Below are positions 32,007-34,839 of a stretch of 34,839 nucleotides of DNA, one piece after another. The position numbers and the translations under genes are program-made. The notes beneath the pieces were generated by a model that worked only from the letters and a program-made list of their open reading frames with translations, had not been told where the DNA came from and ran no database searches. The stretch is from a virus: positions 1 through 34,839 of IMG/VR virus record IMGVR_UViG_3300031840_000012; one strand, given 5' to 3'. How positions within the stretch are numbered: position 1 is the stretch's first letter; each line of letters starts with the position of its first letter.

Positions 32007-33500
32007 TTATTTTTTAGTTTTCTTTTTAGTTCGTTTTTTTATTAGTCCACCTTTATTCATTCCAAATTCTTTACCTTGCACACTACCACTATAAGCAGAG
32101 GCACTATTATCAGGTCTAGAATCTGAGCCAGAAGATTTATTAGCTTGTTCTTCTTGTCGTTCTGCTTCTTGTCTATTTTCTTCTGCTTCATCTCTTTGTT
32201 TTTGTTTTTCTTTTTTATCTTGTTGATAAGTTTCTGCTACAGTTTGATTGTTATCTTCTGCTTCTTTTTTTATTTTATCTATTCTAGCTTGATTTGCATC
32301 TTTAATTGTGCTTCTTTCACTCTCTAATACTTTTTCAAGATCGTCTGAAGTTCCAAACATTTTATCTATTTCGTCTTGAGGAGTTAATCCATACCAATTC
32401 TCACTTCCGAACTTACCTGCTTTTACACCAAGTGCATTTTTCATAGATGGTCCAGTGTACAGACCTGCTTTAGATATAGCTTCTTTTCTATCTTTAGCTG
32501 TTAAATCTGCGTTAGTCCATATATCTTTCATAACTTGTGCTGCTCTTTTATTAGCTACACTTGTAGATTGTCCTATAAATGTATCTAGTGCTTTAGTAAT
32601 ATCATCACGATGATCTTGAGCTAATTTACCTGTAACTGCACCTGTAATACCGGGAATCATTTCAAGTAAACTTCCTCCCCCTTTACTAGACTCAGCTATT
32701 AATTGTCCTAACTCACTTATAGTTGCATCACTAGGATGAGGACGAGTAGTTGTATCAACTTCGTTATCATCGCTATCTTGTTGTTGTTTATATGCATCTA
32801 ACTCAGGACTTCCTTGTATAAAAAATCCATTACTTAATAGTGCATTATACGCATTAGGATCTACAGGATTACCACCCATGAACTGCACTACTTGTATTTC
32901 ATTAGTAGCAGGATTAACCATAGTTACAAAACTAATACCTGACTCAGGGTCTGGTTCTGGCGTTGTAGTAGGAGGAGGTGGTGCATTAGGATCAGGTGTA
33001 AGATTAGGGTTAGTCATATAACTACCACCCGGTGTCAAAAACCCTGAAGGATCAAAAGGATAATTAGATGGGTTTTCAAAATCTATTGTGCCACCTGTTT
33101 GATAACCTTGTATGTAACCGCCTTTGTTCATCATACTTTGTAACATTTCCATTTCGCCCTCAGAAATAGGAGGTTGTCCTTGTGCCATTTGATTTTGCAT
33201 AGGCATATCTGCAGGTACAGGTTGACCACCTATTCTGCCATTAGCTTCCATATCGGCCAAGCCTTGCATAGCTTGTGTACGTAAATCTTCAAAGAATTTA
33301 ACACCAAAAAATCTAACTACGTTAGCTGGAACTACATACTCACCATCCCTAAGTCTCGCTTCTACATCATCTCGTACTTCGTTAGCCATACTACCGGGTG
33401 GTATTGGATTACCGCTTACAGGATCTTTAGTCATTCCATCATCGTCTAACCTTCCCATATCACCTGCACCAAACATTTCCATTTGTTGTTCAATAGCCAT
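32007..33500 (-). CDS. Virion-associated protein with VVPANVVRFFG motif
   Basis: The 497-aa protein begins with ANEVRDDVEARLRDGEYVVP, then ANVVRFFGVKFFEDLRTQAM. I recall this block from marine phage proteins encoded near the portal, function unknown. It is followed by a glycine/proline-rich linker (MNKGGYIQGYQTGGTIDF, then a PPPPTTTPEPDPE run), a helical domain with a hydrophobic glycine-rich segment (SLLEMIPGITGAVTGKLA), a long charged coiled coil (about 395-455), and a basic end, GMNKGGLIKKRTKKKTKK. The basic tail could bind DNA or the capsid interior. It lies between a 71-aa protein (one-base overlap) and scaffold, so it is probably a head or head-tail protein. Confidence 0.62.
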   Translation of the reverse strand: MAIEQQMEMFGAGDMGRLDDDGMTKDPVSGNPIPPGSMANEVRDDVEARLRDGEYVVPANVVRFFGVKFFEDLRTQAMQGLADMEANGRIGGQPVPADMPMQNQMAQGQPPISEGEMEMLQSMMNKGGYIQGYQTGGTIDFENPSNYPFDPSGFLTPGGSYMTNPNLTPDPNAPPPPTTTPEPDPESGISFVTMVNPATNEIQVVQFMGGNPVDPNAYNALLSNGFFIQGSPELDAYKQQQDSDDNEVDTTTRPHPSDATISELGQLIAESSKGGGSLLEMIPGITGAVTGKLAQDHRDDITKALDTFIGQSTSVANKRAAQVMKDIWTNADLTAKDRKEAISKAGLYTGPSMKNALGVKAGKFGSENWYGLTPQDEIDKMFGTSDDLEKVLESERSTIKDANQARIDKIKKEAEDNNQTVAETYQQDKKEKQKQRDEAEENRQEAERQEEQANKSSGSDSRPDNSASAYSGSVQGKEFGMNKGGLIKKRTKKKTKK

Positions 33501-33715
33501 TAGTAAAATCCTTTTGTTTTATCGTCATTGTTAAATTCATCTCTCATATATTTTAAACGTCTAAGTGCAGCTATCTCACCTTGCGCTCTGTATATCTTTT
33601 CGACATCTACTTCTTGTTCTAGTCGTTTATGTACTAATGTAATTGTTTCATCTAAGTACTCTAAGAAAGAATCCCATACAGGTTTAGTGTTTACTATTTG
33701 TTTTAATTCTCTCAT
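33500..33715 (-). CDS. 71-aa helical protein near the head genes
   Basis: This small charged helical protein (VWDSFLEYLDETITLVHKRL, then RAQGEIAALRRLKYMRDEFN) resembles short phage proteins found beside portal or scaffold genes in other tailed phages. Those have a W-x-x-F-x-x-x-L-D-E motif and an arginine/leucine-rich end, and their function is not known to me. It overlaps both neighbours by one and four bases, so it is translated as part of the head operon. Confidence 0.7.
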   Translation of the reverse strand: MRELKQIVNTKPVWDSFLEYLDETITLVHKRLEQEVDVEKIYRAQGEIAALRRLKYMRDEFNNDDKTKGFY

Positions 33716-34839
33716 ACAACTGTTCCGCTTTTTCTTTTGTAGTCAGGCCTAGACATTAAACCTTTACTAACTAAACCACCTTCAGCAAACCCTCTTGCTT
33801 GAAGATAACGCTCTGTATCAAGGTCAAAATCAAGTTTAGATATGTCAAGAAAGTTTCCTTCTTGTGTCATAGTTTTTTGTTTATCTAGTTGTTTTTGTAA
33901 TTTTGTTACTCGTTCTGCTGCTAAAATTATTTCTTTATAAAAATCTGTATCCCGTTTGGGAATTGGAGCCATTAAATCAGGTAGTTCTGTTTTTTGTACT
34001 ATTTTGTTAGATTCAAGACGTTCAATAGATACTAATCCTCCTTCATCAGATACAACTTTTTTAAGTTGTTCTCCTAGTTTTGTTATATTTGTATTATAAA
34101 AACCATCATAAGTACTATATAAAGGTCTGTATGGATCTGCCATTCTTTTTAAATATGTATTTACATTAAAGAATCTTTTTATTAAATAAGCAGATTGATT
34201 TAAACTATCGTTTGCAGCCTGTAATGGTTGGTTTTGAGAACCAAATCCTCTGTCAAATTGATAATAAGGAGAAGTAATATGGTGTTCATCTCCTATTCTA
34301 CCTCCATAAAAAGGATTATTAACATCTTTTTCTACTCCTAGAGATTCCCAATCTTTACCCCAAAAAGTTCTCAATTTATCTATGTGATCTAATTTCATAG
34401 TTGTTAATTCTTTTGTTTGATTAAGAACTAAGTAGTTTATAAATGAAGGCTCAGTTTCTAATAATAATAAAACATGATCTAAGTTTATGTTTACATCTTC
34501 TGGTCCAGCGTTAGTACCCTGCATTGAGACTTTGTCTATGTAACCATGCGCTTCATTATATGAACGATTAATATCTGCTGCTACATCTTGTGCATCTAAT
34601 ACATCATCTATAGCAGGTAAAATTCCTGCCTTAACACCTTGTTCTCTATTCTCACGAGCTTTATGCACCTTCATAAATAATATATCTACATCCTCTAAAG
34701 TCATATTTTGATATCTTAACATACGCAGTCGTTCTTTACCAGATAACTTTCCTATATCTCCGTCAACTACTTTTCCATTACTAACTATGTTTATTATGCG
34801 ATCATCTATAGATTCTAATTTGTCAATAGATATAAAATT
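33712..34839 (-). CDS. Virion-region protein, start beyond the window edge
   Basis: The frame is open to the last base of the window, so the ATG at 34722 is probably internal: the upstream codons read naturally (RIINIVSNGKVVDGDIGKL, then SGKERLRMLRYQNMTLEDVD). At least 375 residues are visible. The protein is mixed helical and charged, with DVAADINRSYNEAHGYIDKV, LLETEPSFINYLVLNQTKEL and a coiled-coil-like ILAAERVTKLQKQLDKQKTM. It ends in FAEGGLVSKGLMSRPDYKRK. I do not recognise the family. Its place just upstream of the head genes suggests a portal-adjacent structural or assembly protein. It overlaps the 71-aa gene by four bases. Confidence 0.65.
   Translation of the reverse strand, partial: NFISIDKLESIDDRIINIVSNGKVVDGDIGKLSGKERLRMLRYQNMTLEDVDILFMKVHKARENREQGVKAGILPAIDDVLDAQDVAADINRSYNEAHGYIDKVSMQGTNAGPEDVNINLDHVLLLLETEPSFINYLVLNQTKELTTMKLDHIDKLRTFWGKDWESLGVEKDVNNPFYGGRIGDEHHITSPYYQFDRGFGSQNQPLQAANDSLNQSAYLIKRFFNVNTYLKRMADPYRPLYSTYDGFYNTNITKLGEQLKKVVSDEGGLVSIERLESNKIVQKTELPDLMAPIPKRDTDFYKEIILAAERVTKLQKQLDKQKTMTQEGNFLDISKLDFDLDTERYLQARGFAEGGLVSKGLMSRPDYKRKSGTVV

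Noticed and set aside
1-34839. tRNA genes, transposons and toxin-antitoxin or anti-phage defence genes
   Set aside because: None could be recognised by reading; the window is filled by phage replication and virion genes with few gaps.

Overview
The window looks like part of the genome of a short-tailed marine double-stranded DNA phage (podovirus). It is AT-rich and densely packed with ATGA-type gene overlaps, and I see no host genes, tRNA, rRNA or CRISPR. The gene set and order, and above all a family A DNA polymerase carrying a DnaJ-like CxxCxGxG zinc-finger insertion, match what is known of HMO-2011-type phages of marine alphaproteobacteria (SAR116, Roseobacter and relatives). That assignment is from memory of the family, not from a search. 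No phage RNA polymerase gene is visible. The one clear promoter is a sigma70-type site, so host RNA polymerase probably transcribes at least the head genes.

Left arm (1-11.57 kb, plus strand): replication, recombination and nucleotide metabolism. In order: the 3' end of an unknown phage protein; a 39-aa coiled peptide; a PD-(D/E)XK nuclease-like protein; a cryptic small frame with no ATG start; a small unknown; a tyrosine integrase; a TOPRIM primase; a DnaB-like helicase; a family A DNA polymerase; a possible ssDNA-binding protein; a Cas4/AddB-like nuclease with four cysteines placed for an Fe-S cluster; a T7 endonuclease I-type resolvase; several small genes including DUF3310 and MazG; and a B12-dependent (class II) ribonucleotide reductase. 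Primase and helicase are separate, overlapping genes rather than one T7 gp4-like fusion.

Centre (about 11.59-11.61 kb): the two arms converge on one intrinsic terminator hairpin, whose loop holds the stop codon of the last minus-strand gene.

Right arm (11.6-34.84 kb, minus strand, read from high to low coordinates): virion and lysis genes. In order: an edge-truncated structural protein, a 71-aa protein, a 497-aa virion protein, the scaffold, a sigma70 promoter with an overlapping palindrome, the major capsid protein, a small head protein, tail tube A-like and B-like proteins, a 1574-aa tail fibre with about 37 beta-roll repeats and a self-cleaving S74 chaperone, a small protein, a holin/spanin-like membrane protein, and then probable ejected core proteins. 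The core proteins include an 860-aa repeat protein, a lytic transglycosylase-like protein, two unknowns and a 1356-aa internal protein. Terminase and portal must lie beyond the right edge.

The most notable points are the zinc-finger polymerase, the cryptic gene at 924-1136, the promoter/palindrome at 31006-31040, the same beta domain inserted in both adjacent tail proteins, the highly repetitive fibre, and a glycine-rich GGL/GGY motif recurring in several virion proteins. An integrase is present with no repressor or excisionase in view. I see no anti-phage defence system or other clearly new multi-gene system.
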